NCBI GenBank assembly: GCA_934271065.1
Contig: CAKQQQ010000004.1
Coordinates: 62,001-126,000 of the forward strand
DNA: 64,000 nt
DNA from: an uncultured Clostridia bacterium
GTDB lineage: Bacteria > Bacillota > Clostridia > Christensenellales > Borkfalkiaceae
Direction of reading: 5' to 3'
Both the position numbers and the translations under genes were made by a program. Shown piece after piece: positions 52,401 to 61,543 of this stretch; the first letter of the stretch is position 1; every line of letters begins with the position of its first letter. A model generated the notes under the pieces. It worked only from the letters and a program-made list of their open reading frames with translations. It was not told where the DNA came from and did no database searches.

Positions 52401-52726
52401 TTTCGGCGATAGCGGGGCGGCTTAAAACCAAAGAAGTTACCGACAACGCGGACTATTACGCGCTGATGGAATTTGACGGAATGTGCGATATAGACGGATT
52501 CGTGATGAACGGGCTTGCGAAGGAGTGGAAGAACCACGCGATAAGGATAAGGACGTACGGCGGCAATAAGTACAATAACGGTTGCGACGGTAAGGTTGCG
52601 GGCGTGTTCGTAACTTACGACGACGGCGGCGACAACGGCGCAGCGTTCCCCGTGGCCGGTTGGAGCGGCGATTACTGGACGGTAGATTCCGCCGCGAAGA
52701 CCGTGGTATGGAAGAATAAAGCCTGA
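49430..52726 (+). CDS. Giant lipoprotein with Big-2 and beta-helix-like (GLUG) modules
   Basis: The 1098-aa lipoprotein has its lipobox Cys at 24 (FAVGCNGC). A bacterial Ig-like (Big-2) domain follows (WSSSDESVVTVDETGTVYGV, near 64-83). Two copies of a module occur near residues 405-600 and 845-1000. Each has a 'placeholder' helix, then FDGKGHVVKGMTI or FDGDGYKIKNMLI, then GIIKNVSFTDA or GVVKNVSFDGL, like GLUG-type parallel beta-helix repeats. It has no catalytic motif that I can name. A related module closes the next protein. Confidence 0.75.
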   Translation: MKKKLLVILLSCIAAVSLLFAVGCNGCEKKKSDGGAVIEIADLVTIEEFESKTLSAFVEGGAGKIYWSSSDESVVTVDETGTVYGVKVGEATVTAAIGKAKGVCKVVVEKTSNAPRIEVNRDITVEIGDEYVGEAKTVWNGEEVADAEYEFIAEDAAQTVCSITKGERGKFTLDAKKEGSATFVAVTSLHGYTVSRKITVTVIGKKASVVPSGENLVATDKGYKTEVWTGEESGPTETVIKIDVYDGGTRVENADIAWDYNSEYCDYDPFVAKFEKVGNGEYRVRKVAPGYTDITGRYTSESGEITEIRIEMVVNKAQVIVEDYHPVIETQKPVALTFPASVKETIEDVSYDGISVLKSASGKSVELDGEAFPKTAAKLGEDKRFRVTTENYDYYFDADVYTYIIKTKADLDKFGATAKSCGDFTKTGALDGYFVLGADIDYDGIFTSITDTDEIYTVVNPKGGLWTDSSKYGFKGVFDGKGHVVKGMTIKAIFTNGSGGFVGCLNTVGIIKNVSFTDAGVYENNGFICSYGGGLIENVEIVFSKVGYGFPTRDLDKTSARKMGAFFSFNASATATVRNCVVDAARAEIAYKKGAVGNIALGTSGGKVENLIVVGGAEEYADCFGTNAYAFTYAELVKSGACRAAVSALGDEWASVNGIPFLKARLDTVGKDDPIAFVSDADEVYAGNRITLKLNNRYAYAESTELPDGATLAGDMLVLSESVKSGTATFKATSLLNGTTVTRTVTINAAKPADVTQTSRIILPAQDGAEIDLSFASSVLGDSATLYISDEDGDVYLGNAPVLAGKVSVNASALKDKLGDRTLVAYTRKTGECKRITATVKTVTKVLTTADDVLDAFRNDVTGGYYLLGGDVDMSVKGNIASRDKTTEFNGTFDGDGYKIKNMLITDNASAALVYTLGAKGVVKNVSFDGLKLGGLGGLFQSTRGRMENVEIRVADFGIRPNGSFEWLWSGSYIIYHISEDAVIKNLKVDVSAIAGRLKTKEVTDNADYYALMEFDGMCDIDGFVMNGLAKEWKNHAIRIRTYGGNKYNNGCDGKVAGVFVTYDDGGDNGAAFPVAGWSGDYWTVDSAAKTVVWKNKA

Positions 52727-52809
52727 TTTATCGCGTAGGGGCGTTTCTTAACCGCGATAAGCGGAATTTAAGAAAAACTCTTCACGCTTTGGCGTTCAAG
52801 GAGAAAAAG

Positions 52810-55137
52810 ATGACTAATAAACCCTTAAAAACAACGATATGCGTAATACTCGCGACGATAGGCGTACTTTCTCTCGCGCTGTTTACGTCGTGCGGCGGTA
52901 AAGGAAACGGCAAGAAACCGTCCGGCGGCGGAGAAACGCCCGTTCCGCCGACGGAAACGTTCGAGTTTACCGATCACGTTTACGATATATACACCGCCGA
53001 CGCAACGGCGCGCGGATTCGTGAGCCTTGCTACCGAGCAGGAACAATTCGAGTATATGCAGGCTTACGGCAACACCAACCACGACGCGCAGGCGAAAGTA
53101 ACTCTTAGCGTCGACAGGGGCGTCGCGCCGTATACGGTAAAGATAGCGGATAACACCGATCTTAAAAACGCGTACGAACTGCAATTCCCCGACAAAAATA
53201 TATCCGTCGGCGGAGCGTTTGCGCCGTCCGCGACCTATTATTACGAAGTAACCGACGCTACGGGCGCGAGAGCGCAACTCGGCACGATTAAGACCGCCGC
53301 CGATCCGCTGCGCGTTATAACCGTAGGCGGGGCGAGAAACGTGCGCGATCTCGGCGGCTGGAAAACCGTCGACGGGTATACCGTAAGATACGGAATGCTC
53401 TATCGCGGCGCGAAACTCAACGATATAAACGACGGCGGAAAGCAAACCCTTGCGCGCGAACTCAAAGTGAAAACCGAACTCGACCTGCGCCAGAGCAGCG
53501 AGACGGAAGGTCAGACGGGTTGCGCTTTCGACGGCGAATATAAACTTATCAATATAACTCAGTACGACCTTGCGCTTAACGACGCGAACTCCAAGTCGGG
53601 CTTCAAGAAGATAATCGAACTGCTTGCCGACGAGAGCAATTACCCCGTTTACTTCCATTGCAGGGCGGGCGCGGACAGAACGGGTACGCTCGCGTACCTT
53701 ATCAACGGGCTTCTCGGCGTAAGTTACGAAGACCTTACCAAAGACTTCGAACTCACTTCGTTCGGCGGGCAGGGGCTGAGACTGCGCAGCGATATCGTTA
53801 CCGACGAAAACGGCAAACCCACGGGCTACGGCGAAACGGGCGTTTACTATTCGGTAACGGGCAAGAACCATATAGCGTGGGGCAAAATGCACGCCGATAT
53901 GCTTGCCAAGTACCCCGAAGAAAAAACTCTTTCGGCGGTAATAGAAAAATATCTCGTGAACGAGTGCGGTGTGGCGGCGGAAACGCTCGACAAGTTAAGA
54001 GTTTTACTGCTCGGCTTGCAACCCGACTCTTCTCTGCCGCAGGCGAAAGAAGCGACTTGCGACGAAGACGGCGCGCTTGCGTATAAATACGGCGACAGAG
54101 TGATAACCGTTCCCGTTGCGTCAAAAGGTCATAAGATAGTAATCGAAGGCGAAGGCGAAAACGCCGCGGCGCGTTGCGAAAATTGCGACAAACTCAACTC
54201 CGCCGAATATAAATATTACGCGGACAAGGCGGACGTTGCGTCGGGCTTTAACTTCCCCGCCATAGACGGAACGCCCGAACCCGTAAAAGACGTATACGGC
54301 AAACCCGCCGATATGGTAGGCAAAACCGTAAAACTCGATAAGAGCGACGTCGGCGACGAGCCTAAATATCTCATCGTCGAGTACAAAGACGGTACGCTTG
54401 CGGTCGTAGGCTTCAAGGTATGGACGAAGATAGTTAAAAAGGAAGCCGATCTTAAAGAGATCAACGCTAACGCGACCGTCGATTCCGTTAAAAACACGGT
54501 AAAGGCGCACGTTCTTATCGCTAACGACGTAACCCTTACTTACGCCTGGACGAAAGGCTTCACGATCGGCTCGGGTATGTCGGGCTACGCGTTCGAAGGC
54601 GTTATAGACGGAAACGGGCATACTATATCGGGCTTTAAGACTGAATCGGGCGGCGCGCTCGTGAACAGGCTCGGCAAAGACGGGGTTATCAGAAACCTTA
54701 CGCTCGCAGGCGAAGCGGTAAAGAGCGGCGCGCAATTTCTCGTCGCCAACACGGACGGCGGATTGATTGAAAACGTAACCGTCAGATGCAAACTCGGCGA
54801 ACAAAAGCAGACGGAAGCGAACTCCGCGCTTTTAGGCAATATAGGCGGAGACAAGTCGGACGTAATCACGCTTAAAAACGTAGTCGTGATAGAACCGTCC
54901 GCTAAGATAATCTCCGTAAGGCGCGACCGTTCGAGCGCGCTCGGCAGAGCGGTTACGGATATAAGCGGCAAAATCGTGACGGACGGACTTATAGTCGTCG
55001 GCGTTAAGCCCTTACTCGTCGGCGCGGACGGACACGCGTACCAGAATTTCGCGACGCTTTCGGCGTATCTCGGCGAGAAAAATCTCGTCGGCGCGGAATA
55101 TTACGACACCGTAGACGCTTACGAAGCCATAAATTAA
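52810..55137 (+). CDS. Lipoprotein with tyrosine-phosphatase domain and beta-helix module
   Basis: I start at ATG 52810 (775 aa), with AAGGAG 8 nt before it. Lipid attachment is at Cys28 (ALFTSCGGKG). A fibronectin-like region (to about 170) precedes a tyrosine-phosphatase domain of the Y_phosphatase3 type: GARNVRDLGGW, then the active site HCRAGADRTG with Cys284 and Arg290. The C-terminal third carries a module related to those of the preceding protein (FEGVIDGNGHTISGF, then GVIRNLTLAGEA). A phosphatase on the outer face of the membrane in a glycan locus is unusual; the substrate may be a phospholipid or phosphosugar. Confidence 0.8.
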   Translation: MTNKPLKTTICVILATIGVLSLALFTSCGGKGNGKKPSGGGETPVPPTETFEFTDHVYDIYTADATARGFVSLATEQEQFEYMQAYGNTNHDAQAKVTLSVDRGVAPYTVKIADNTDLKNAYELQFPDKNISVGGAFAPSATYYYEVTDATGARAQLGTIKTAADPLRVITVGGARNVRDLGGWKTVDGYTVRYGMLYRGAKLNDINDGGKQTLARELKVKTELDLRQSSETEGQTGCAFDGEYKLINITQYDLALNDANSKSGFKKIIELLADESNYPVYFHCRAGADRTGTLAYLINGLLGVSYEDLTKDFELTSFGGQGLRLRSDIVTDENGKPTGYGETGVYYSVTGKNHIAWGKMHADMLAKYPEEKTLSAVIEKYLVNECGVAAETLDKLRVLLLGLQPDSSLPQAKEATCDEDGALAYKYGDRVITVPVASKGHKIVIEGEGENAAARCENCDKLNSAEYKYYADKADVASGFNFPAIDGTPEPVKDVYGKPADMVGKTVKLDKSDVGDEPKYLIVEYKDGTLAVVGFKVWTKIVKKEADLKEINANATVDSVKNTVKAHVLIANDVTLTYAWTKGFTIGSGMSGYAFEGVIDGNGHTISGFKTESGGALVNRLGKDGVIRNLTLAGEAVKSGAQFLVANTDGGLIENVTVRCKLGEQKQTEANSALLGNIGGDKSDVITLKNVVVIEPSAKIISVRRDRSSALGRAVTDISGKIVTDGLIVVGVKPLLVGADGHAYQNFATLSAYLGEKNLVGAEYYDTVDAYEAIN

Positions 55138-55174
55138 CGAATAACGCAAAAATTTGCGATATCGGGAGGTAAAT

Positions 55175-57133
55175 ATGAGAAAAATTATCAGAATTTTAAC
55201 CATCGCGCTCGGTCTTTCGCTCGCGCTCGGCTTATTCGCCGCGTGTAAGAAAGCCGAACCGAAGAAGACCACGCTCGAAGCGCCCGCAATCGTCGAAAAG
55301 ACTTACACGGGCGGGCTGCTTACCGCCGACGTACCCGAAAACGAAGGTTACGTCGTAGAAGCGAACGCGGGCGGAACGAACGCAGGCGAATACTCCGTCG
55401 TGCTTAAACTTTCGGACGCGAAAAAGTACGAATGGGCTACGCCCGACGCCGACGACGCCGAAAAACTGACGCTCGTCTTCAAAATCAACAAAGCCGCAGA
55501 CGCGATCAACGGTCTCGCCGACTTCAAAACGACGTGCAAAACTCTTCCGTCGAGCGTGAAAGGCGTATCCGCCGTTTCGGGTTTACCCGTTTCGTATAAG
55601 TTTTCCAAAGACGGCGAAAACTGGACGGACGGCATAGAAGAAAACGAACTCGTAGCGGGCGCGGAGTTTTTCGTTAAAGCGTACACCGCGGGCAACGAAA
55701 ACTATATCGCCGCCGAAAGCGGAAAGGTAAAGATGACCGTCAACCATAAATACGGCTCGGTTACGAAAATCTCGCGCGGCGTTTACGAAATCAAGTGCGC
55801 GTGCGGAACTAAGAAAGACCTTCCGACCGTAACCGCGGCGTTTACGCTCGACGGCGCGGAACTCAAGAGTTTCGAAGTGCCTTACGGCTCGGTCCTTACC
55901 CGCGAACAAATCAACGAAGTTATCGCTCTTGCCGAAAAAGACACCGATCGTAAAGTAACCGACGTAGGTTACGACGTCGACGCCGAAAACGACGAAGACG
56001 TGGAATTGTTCGACAACGTCACGATAGAAGTCAAACTCGATTACGGCGCGCTCGTAGACGGCTCCGTATTCAAATTGTTCTATTTGTCGACCAGCATAAA
56101 CCCGTATACGGTCGTAGATACCGAAGTCGCCGCGCCTGCGGGCTTCACGCGCGTAAACAAAACGGCTCTTAAAAACACGACGAACTACGCGTATTCTTCG
56201 GTTGACATTACGGGTTATAAGACCGTATTTTTCGCCGTTAAGACCAACGGTACTTTCAAACTTGAAACGACTGACGATAATGGCGAGCCTATTTCCAAGG
56301 ACTATACCGACGGCGGATGGTTGTACTTTACCGTCGCGCGTAACGCCGACGGAAAGTTGTGGGACGTAACCGTAACCGACGAAAGCGGTATGGTTATAGC
56401 CGAAAGAAAGGGTATGAGCGGCGAAAAGAACGCTCCGGGCGCCTACGTCAACGATTCTCTGGGCGCGATTTTATGGGGCAAAGCGGCGAAAGGTTTTTGC
56501 TGGAATCTCGCCGAAGGACAATATATGTGGGGAACGGAAGTCCGTGCGGACAGAACCGCCGAAGCAAGGGCGGCGAATCGCGGCGATATAATAGCCGACG
56601 CCACTTTATTCGATAAAGACAAACTCGACGTAGACGACGTTACCGCTACAGTCGCCGATATAACGGTTGCAAGCGGATTTAACAAGATCTATAAAAACAA
56701 AGATTCCGTTACGACGTTTAACGGGAGAGCGTTATCCGACTACGCGCTTACCGCGTATTCCGAAGTCAACTTCGCCGTTATGAGCAACTGGATAATTACC
56801 GCCAGTAAATTCAATGCGGCAAGGGGCGAAGGCTATATGAGCTGGATGTACTTCAAACTTAAAAACAACGGCGAAACGGACGGTAAGCCGAGTTGGACGG
56901 TTACCATAACCGACGAAGGCGGCAACGAATACTATACCGCCACCGTAAACGGTCATAACGCCAACTACGTCGCAGACAGTATCGACGATATTCTTTGGGG
57001 TATGGGAGACGTTTTCCAGATTAAAAACGGCGTAAGCAGCGACCCCGTAATGACCGTTGCCGGCAGAAATATAGGCGCGATGGAAGTATACTGCACGGAA
57101 ATCCGCGGTACGCTTAAAACCGTCGCCGCTTAA
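55175..57133 (+). CDS. Large lipoprotein of the glycan-use locus, unknown function
   Basis: I take ATG 55175 (652 aa, MRKIIRILTIALGLSLALG), with GGGAGG upstream; a longer frame starts at 55154. The lipobox Cys is at 24 (LFAACKK). An MBG-like region (KKTTLEAPAIVEKTYTGG and EYSVVLKLSDAKKYEW) is near the N-terminus. Two similar beta-rich domains of about 140 residues (near 315-455 and 510-640) each contain a phrase like NDSLGAILWG or ADSIDDILWG. The duplication suggests a pair of carbohydrate-binding jelly rolls. No enzyme motif was found. Confidence 0.7.
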   Translation: MRKIIRILTIALGLSLALGLFAACKKAEPKKTTLEAPAIVEKTYTGGLLTADVPENEGYVVEANAGGTNAGEYSVVLKLSDAKKYEWATPDADDAEKLTLVFKINKAADAINGLADFKTTCKTLPSSVKGVSAVSGLPVSYKFSKDGENWTDGIEENELVAGAEFFVKAYTAGNENYIAAESGKVKMTVNHKYGSVTKISRGVYEIKCACGTKKDLPTVTAAFTLDGAELKSFEVPYGSVLTREQINEVIALAEKDTDRKVTDVGYDVDAENDEDVELFDNVTIEVKLDYGALVDGSVFKLFYLSTSINPYTVVDTEVAAPAGFTRVNKTALKNTTNYAYSSVDITGYKTVFFAVKTNGTFKLETTDDNGEPISKDYTDGGWLYFTVARNADGKLWDVTVTDESGMVIAERKGMSGEKNAPGAYVNDSLGAILWGKAAKGFCWNLAEGQYMWGTEVRADRTAEARAANRGDIIADATLFDKDKLDVDDVTATVADITVASGFNKIYKNKDSVTTFNGRALSDYALTAYSEVNFAVMSNWIITASKFNAARGEGYMSWMYFKLKNNGETDGKPSWTVTITDEGGNEYYTATVNGHNANYVADSIDDILWGMGDVFQIKNGVSSDPVMTVAGRNIGAMEVYCTEIRGTLKTVAA

Positions 57134-57168
57134 TCGCCCTACTTTAAGAAAAAACACGAAGGTAAACT

Positions 57169-58917
57169 ATGTTATATCCCCAGTCTAACGAACGCAGAAG
57201 CGTTCTCAACCTAAACGGAATATGGAATTACGCGTTCGTTTCTGACGACTACGTTCCCCTGCGCAAAGCCGAAAACGCGTCGCCTATGGCGGTGCCGGCA
57301 AGTATGAACGATATAGTCGTATCTAAAAACTCGGCTAAATACGTCGGCAAAGTGCTGTACGAGCGGGAATTTTCTATGCCCGTCGAAAGCCGTTTGAGTT
57401 ACAGGTTAAGAATCGGGGCGGTAAGTCACCGTTGCGAAGTGTATCTTAACGGCGAAAAGATAGGTTGCGGAGTAAACGGGTTTATACCCGTAGACCTGCC
57501 GCTTGAAAATCTTAAAGCCAAAAATCGCCTGTCGGTAATTATCGATAACCGACTTACCGGCAGGACTTTGCCTATGGGCGAGATAGAAAAGGCGGGGATA
57601 TATCACCTTGTTTCGGTGCTTGGCGGCGAACACGTCGTAGACCGTTCCGCCGAAGTCGCGGGGCAGAAACAGATAATCAAATTCGACTTCTACAACTTTA
57701 CGGGCATACACCGCGACGTTCTCGTTTACGGCTTGCCCGAAAACGCCGTGGAAGACGTTACGATTAAGACCGTTGTCGGCGGGGATTACGAAAAAATCAG
57801 GGTGGACGTGAAGACCGACGGAAAGGTCGTCAGATATACCGTGTTCGACGGCGAAGTTCCCGTCGCGACGAGTACCGACGGAGATATAACGCTTAAAAAC
57901 CCGAGTCTGTGGTCGCCGAAAAATCCGCATTTGTACACTTTACGGGTGGAGACCGAAAACGACTGTTACGAGCAGACTTTCGGCGTGCGCAAGGTAGCGG
58001 TCGACGAAAAGGGGCTTACGCTCAACGGCGAACGCGTGTACCTTAAAGGGTTCGGCAAACACGAAGATTTCTTCATATCCGGCAAGGGCAACAACCCGGC
58101 GGTAAACGTCAGAGATTTCGAGTTGCTTAAATGGATAAACGCCAACTCTATCCGCACCAGCCATTACCCGTACGCCGAAGAGATTATGGATCTTGCCGAC
58201 CGCTACGGAATAATGGTCATAGACGAAGTTCCCGCGGCGGGCGTGGGGTTCTGGAACGGTTATACGTTCGGCAAAGGCAGGGCGGACGAAGAAACGCTCG
58301 CGTTGCATAAGCAGGTAATATCCGCGCTCGTAGACAGGGATAAAAACCGTCCGTGCGTGATAATGCTGTCGGTCGCCAACGAAACGGCGACTTACGAAGA
58401 CGCTTCGCGCCCGTATTATAAAGAAGTCATCGACCACGCCAGAAGTCTTACCGATTTGCCGATTACGCTTGCGGAATCCACCAAGTCGTTCGAAGGCTCG
58501 CGCGTGGCGGATATGCTCGATATAATCTGCGTCAACCGCTATTACGGCTGGTACGACGAACCTGCCGAACTCGACGCGATAGAAACGCTTTGCCGCGACG
58601 ATCTGGATAAGTATTACGCTAAATTCCGTAAACCGATGATCTTAACCGAATTCGGCGCGGACACGATAGAAGGGTTTCACTCGTTACAGGGCGAAATGTT
58701 CTCGGAAGAATTCCAGACCGAACTGCTTGCGGAAACGTGCAGGGTACTCGACACTCTGCCGTACATAGTCGGCGAGCAGGTATGGAATTTTGCGGACTTC
58801 AAAACCAGGGAAGGCACGATGCGCGTGCGCGGTAACCGCAAAGGCGTGTTTACCAAAGAACGGCAACCCAAAAGCGCGGCGTTCTACCTGAAAGAACGAT
58901 GGAAAAATAAAGAATAA
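57169..58917 (+). CDS. uidA: Beta-glucuronidase (GH2)
   Basis: The 582-aa enzyme has the three GH2 domains: sugar-binding (RRSVLNLNGIWNYAF), Ig-like and TIM barrel. The acid/base Glu405 (SVANE) and nucleophile Glu494 (ILTEFGAD) lie near their places in E. coli GUS (413 and 504). The NxK motif that binds the glucuronate carboxylate is present as Asn556-Arg557-Lys558 (RGNRKGVF), which separates it from beta-galactosidases. No signal peptide, so it is cytoplasmic and acts on imported glucuronides. It is last in the locus and gives the best clue to its substrate. Confidence 0.93.
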   Translation: MLYPQSNERRSVLNLNGIWNYAFVSDDYVPLRKAENASPMAVPASMNDIVVSKNSAKYVGKVLYEREFSMPVESRLSYRLRIGAVSHRCEVYLNGEKIGCGVNGFIPVDLPLENLKAKNRLSVIIDNRLTGRTLPMGEIEKAGIYHLVSVLGGEHVVDRSAEVAGQKQIIKFDFYNFTGIHRDVLVYGLPENAVEDVTIKTVVGGDYEKIRVDVKTDGKVVRYTVFDGEVPVATSTDGDITLKNPSLWSPKNPHLYTLRVETENDCYEQTFGVRKVAVDEKGLTLNGERVYLKGFGKHEDFFISGKGNNPAVNVRDFELLKWINANSIRTSHYPYAEEIMDLADRYGIMVIDEVPAAGVGFWNGYTFGKGRADEETLALHKQVISALVDRDKNRPCVIMLSVANETATYEDASRPYYKEVIDHARSLTDLPITLAESTKSFEGSRVADMLDIICVNRYYGWYDEPAELDAIETLCRDDLDKYYAKFRKPMILTEFGADTIEGFHSLQGEMFSEEFQTELLAETCRVLDTLPYIVGEQVWNFADFKTREGTMRVRGNRKGVFTKERQPKSAAFYLKERWKNKE

Positions 58918-58920
58918 ATA

Positions 58921-58962
58921 AAATACCGCGGGCGGCGCATTTATGCGCCGCCCGCGGTATTT
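58921..58962. terminator. Bidirectional terminator between uidA and radA
   Basis: The 20-bp perfect stem has a T-rich tail in both directions (AAATA before, TATTTT after). It ends the glycan locus and the convergent radA operon. Confidence 0.85.
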
Positions 58963-58974
58963 TATCTTAATCGT

Positions 58975-60348
58975 TTAATCGTCCGACTTTGAAAATAACA
59001 GTTTAATCGCCTGATAGACGTGTTTGACGTATACGAGTTTTATCTGCGACGCGAATTTCTGCGTCGATTCGCGGTTCTTTTCGGGCAGAAAAACGGTTTT
59101 CGCGCCTAATCGGGCGCATTCCGCAACGCGTTTGTCCGCCTGCGTTACTCCGCGTACTTCGCCCGTAAGACCTATTTCGCCGAACGCGCATACTTCCTTG
59201 CCGACGGGTATTCCGTTCTGTCCGCTTACGAGCGCGAGCGCGACCGCAAGGTCGGCAGACGGCTCTGAAAGTTTTATTCCGCCCATTACGTTGACGTACA
59301 CGTCAAGCGCGTAAAACGGCGTATAGGCGCGTTTTTCGAGAACGGCGAGCATTAAAAGCAGTCTGTTTACGTCGATACCTATCGGCATTCGTCTCGGTAT
59401 TCCGAACGCCGTTTTGGCAAGCAGAGTCTGTATTTCGACCGCCATACAGCGGTTGCCCGAAATCGTCGGCGTCACAATCGTACCCGCTTCGTTGCCGCGT
59501 TCGTCGGAGACGAAAATTCCGTCGTAGTCCTTAACGCCGCGTATACCGTCTTCGCGCATTTCGAAAACCCCGACTTCCTGTGCCGAACCGAATCTGTTTT
59601 TGACCGCGCGCAGCAGTTTGTAATTGTCGCGCGGCTGACCTTCGAAGTAAAGCACGGTGTCGGTAACGTGTTCGAGAACTTTCGGCCCGGCGATCGCTCC
59701 GTCTTTCGTGACGTGCCCGACCACGAAAACCGTGGTCTTGCCCGATTTCGCAAACCGCATCAGCCGCGAAGCGCATTCCTTTACCTGACTTACGCTCCCC
59801 GCGGAAGAGTTTAATTCTTCGAGATAGACCGCCTGTACGGAGTCGACTATAAGAAAGTCGTACCCTTCGGCGCAGTCGAGAATATTGTCGAGCGAAGTCT
59901 CGTTTATTACCATCAGATCGGAATAATCGCCTTTAAGCCGTTCGCAACGCATTTTTACCTGCGCGCGGCTCTCTTCCGCCGACGCGTAAAGCACTTTGTA
60001 ATTCTTTGAAAGGGTACACGCGACCTGCGTCATAAGCGTGGATTTGCCTATGCCGGGATCTCCGCCGAGCAGTACGAAAGACGACGGAACTATTCCGCCG
60101 CCCAGAACGTCGTCGAGTTCGCTTATTCCCGATTTTATCCTTACCGTTTTTTCGGCGGCTACTTCCGACAGTTTAGACGGGCGTTCGTAACTTCTCGCCG
60201 CCTTCTGCGGTTTCTCGGCAGCGGTTTCGAGTATTTCTTCGGTTATAGTGCCGAACGTTCCGCAAGACGGGCATCTGCCCAGCCAGCCGGGCGTTACCGC
60301 GCCGCATTCCGTACAGACGTAACGGCTCGTCGTTTTACTTTTGCTCAT
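58975..60348 (-). CDS. radA: DNA repair protein RadA
   Basis: The 457-aa protein has the N-terminal zinc finger (Cys12, Cys15, Cys26, Cys29), a RecA-like ATPase with Walker A GGDPGIGKST (about 94-103), the RadA motif KNRFG (VKNRFGSAQEVG) and a C-terminal Lon-protease-like domain. It promotes branch migration in recombination. AAGGAG precedes the ATG. It is followed upstream by ispDF, an order seen in other Bacillota. Confidence 0.96.
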   Translation of the reverse strand: MSKSKTTSRYVCTECGAVTPGWLGRCPSCGTFGTITEEILETAAEKPQKAARSYERPSKLSEVAAEKTVRIKSGISELDDVLGGGIVPSSFVLLGGDPGIGKSTLMTQVACTLSKNYKVLYASAEESRAQVKMRCERLKGDYSDLMVINETSLDNILDCAEGYDFLIVDSVQAVYLEELNSSAGSVSQVKECASRLMRFAKSGKTTVFVVGHVTKDGAIAGPKVLEHVTDTVLYFEGQPRDNYKLLRAVKNRFGSAQEVGVFEMREDGIRGVKDYDGIFVSDERGNEAGTIVTPTISGNRCMAVEIQTLLAKTAFGIPRRMPIGIDVNRLLLMLAVLEKRAYTPFYALDVYVNVMGGIKLSEPSADLAVALALVSGQNGIPVGKEVCAFGEIGLTGEVRGVTQADKRVAECARLGAKTVFLPEKNRESTQKFASQIKLVYVKHVYQAIKLLFSKSDD

Positions 60349-60360
60349 AATTTCTCCTTT

Positions 60361-60424
60361 CGTCGCGGCGGCTATTTACCGTCTCGCGTTTTCGTCGCGG
60401 CGGCTATTTTCCGTCGCGCGTTTT
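60361..60424. repeat. 32-bp tandem duplication at the end of ispDF
   Basis: Positions 60361-60392 and 60393-60424 are near-identical 32-bp units. The duplicated stretch covers the last codons and stop of ispDF plus 11 bp. The second unit therefore contains a spare copy of the tail (KTRDGK and stop) outside the gene. Confidence 0.75.
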
Positions 60425-61543
60425 AGCCGTAAGGCAGTACGCCTGAACGGCAACGCCTTCTTCGCGCCCGACTAAGCCTATCCCTTCGAGAGTGGTGCAG
60501 GTTATCCCCACGCGGTCGGGCGACAAGCCCGAAAGCCGAGCCACGTTTTCGGTAACGGCGGCGACGTAAGGCGCAAGTTTGGGCTTTTGCGCCATTATAA
60601 CCGCGCTTATATTCAGCGGTTCGTATCCGCGCTCTTTAAGCATTTTCAAAACTTCCGCGTATAATATCGCGCTCGAAATCCCCGCGTACTTTTCGTCGGT
60701 GTCGGGGAAGTGTCTGCCTATGTCGCCGAGCGCGACGGAAGACAAAAGCGCGTCCGCAATCGCGTGCAGCAATACGTCCGCGTCGCTATGCCCGAGCAGA
60801 CCTTTGTCGTGCGGAATTTCCACTCCGCCCAGAACGAACTTTCTTCCGCTTACCAGCCTGTGCAGGTCGAAACCCGTGCCTGCGCGCAGATTTTCGGACG
60901 GGGCGAAGTCTTCGGGCAGGGTAAGTTTTTTATTCGTCGTTTCCCCAGCGACGGCTCTGCATTTGCCGATATATTTCGCGTACAGCCCCGACTCGTCCGT
61001 AAAGGTTTCCGTTTCGCCCGCAAGCGCGAACGCTTTAAGCAGCGTCGCCTTGTCGAACGCCTGCGGAGTCTGTACGTTACGCACGCCCGCGCGCGACGCG
61101 CGTACTATATAATCGCCGTCCGCGCCGCGTTCGGTTATGGCAACGGTGTCCACCGCAGGTACGCACGCCACCCCCGAACCGTATTCGGCGGCGGAGCGGA
61201 CGCATTCGGAAATCAGGCGTTGCGAAACGAAGGGGCGCGCGCCGTCGTGAACGACCACTATATCGCCCGCGGCGGCTTTTACGCCGCATAAAACCGATTG
61301 AGCGCGGGTATCGCCGCCGCGTACGAAGGTCGGTTTTACGCCGAGTTTTTCCGCTAAGGCGTTAAACGCCGCTTCGTCGCGTTCGGCGCAGACGACCACT
61401 ATTTCGTCAACGTCGGGGTTTATCGAAAACGCGTACAGCGTTTTTTGAAAAACGGGCGTTCCGCCCGTCTCTTTAAGCAGTTTATTGAACCCGAAATCGG
61501 CGCGTTCGCCTTTCCCGGCGCATACGAGTACGGCTGTAGTCAT
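60404..61543 (-). CDS. ispDF: Bifunctional IspD/IspF of the MEP isoprenoid pathway
   Basis: The 379-aa fusion joins IspD (1-217; CAGKGERADFGFNKLL, then VVVHDGARPFVS and VQTPQAFD) to IspF (about 222-375; GFDLHRL with metal ligands Asp and His, then GLLGHSDADVLLHAIADALL). IspD makes CDP-methylerythritol and IspF forms the cyclodiphosphate. Fused forms are known in several lineages; IspE is not in this window. The start overlaps the S4-domain gene stop by ATGA. The end lies in a 32-bp tandem duplication. Confidence 0.94.
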   Translation of the reverse strand: MTTAVLVCAGKGERADFGFNKLLKETGGTPVFQKTLYAFSINPDVDEIVVVCAERDEAAFNALAEKLGVKPTFVRGGDTRAQSVLCGVKAAAGDIVVVHDGARPFVSQRLISECVRSAAEYGSGVACVPAVDTVAITERGADGDYIVRASRAGVRNVQTPQAFDKATLLKAFALAGETETFTDESGLYAKYIGKCRAVAGETTNKKLTLPEDFAPSENLRAGTGFDLHRLVSGRKFVLGGVEIPHDKGLLGHSDADVLLHAIADALLSSVALGDIGRHFPDTDEKYAGISSAILYAEVLKMLKERGYEPLNISAVIMAQKPKLAPYVAAVTENVARLSGLSPDRVGITCTTLEGIGLVGREEGVAVQAYCLTAKTRDGK

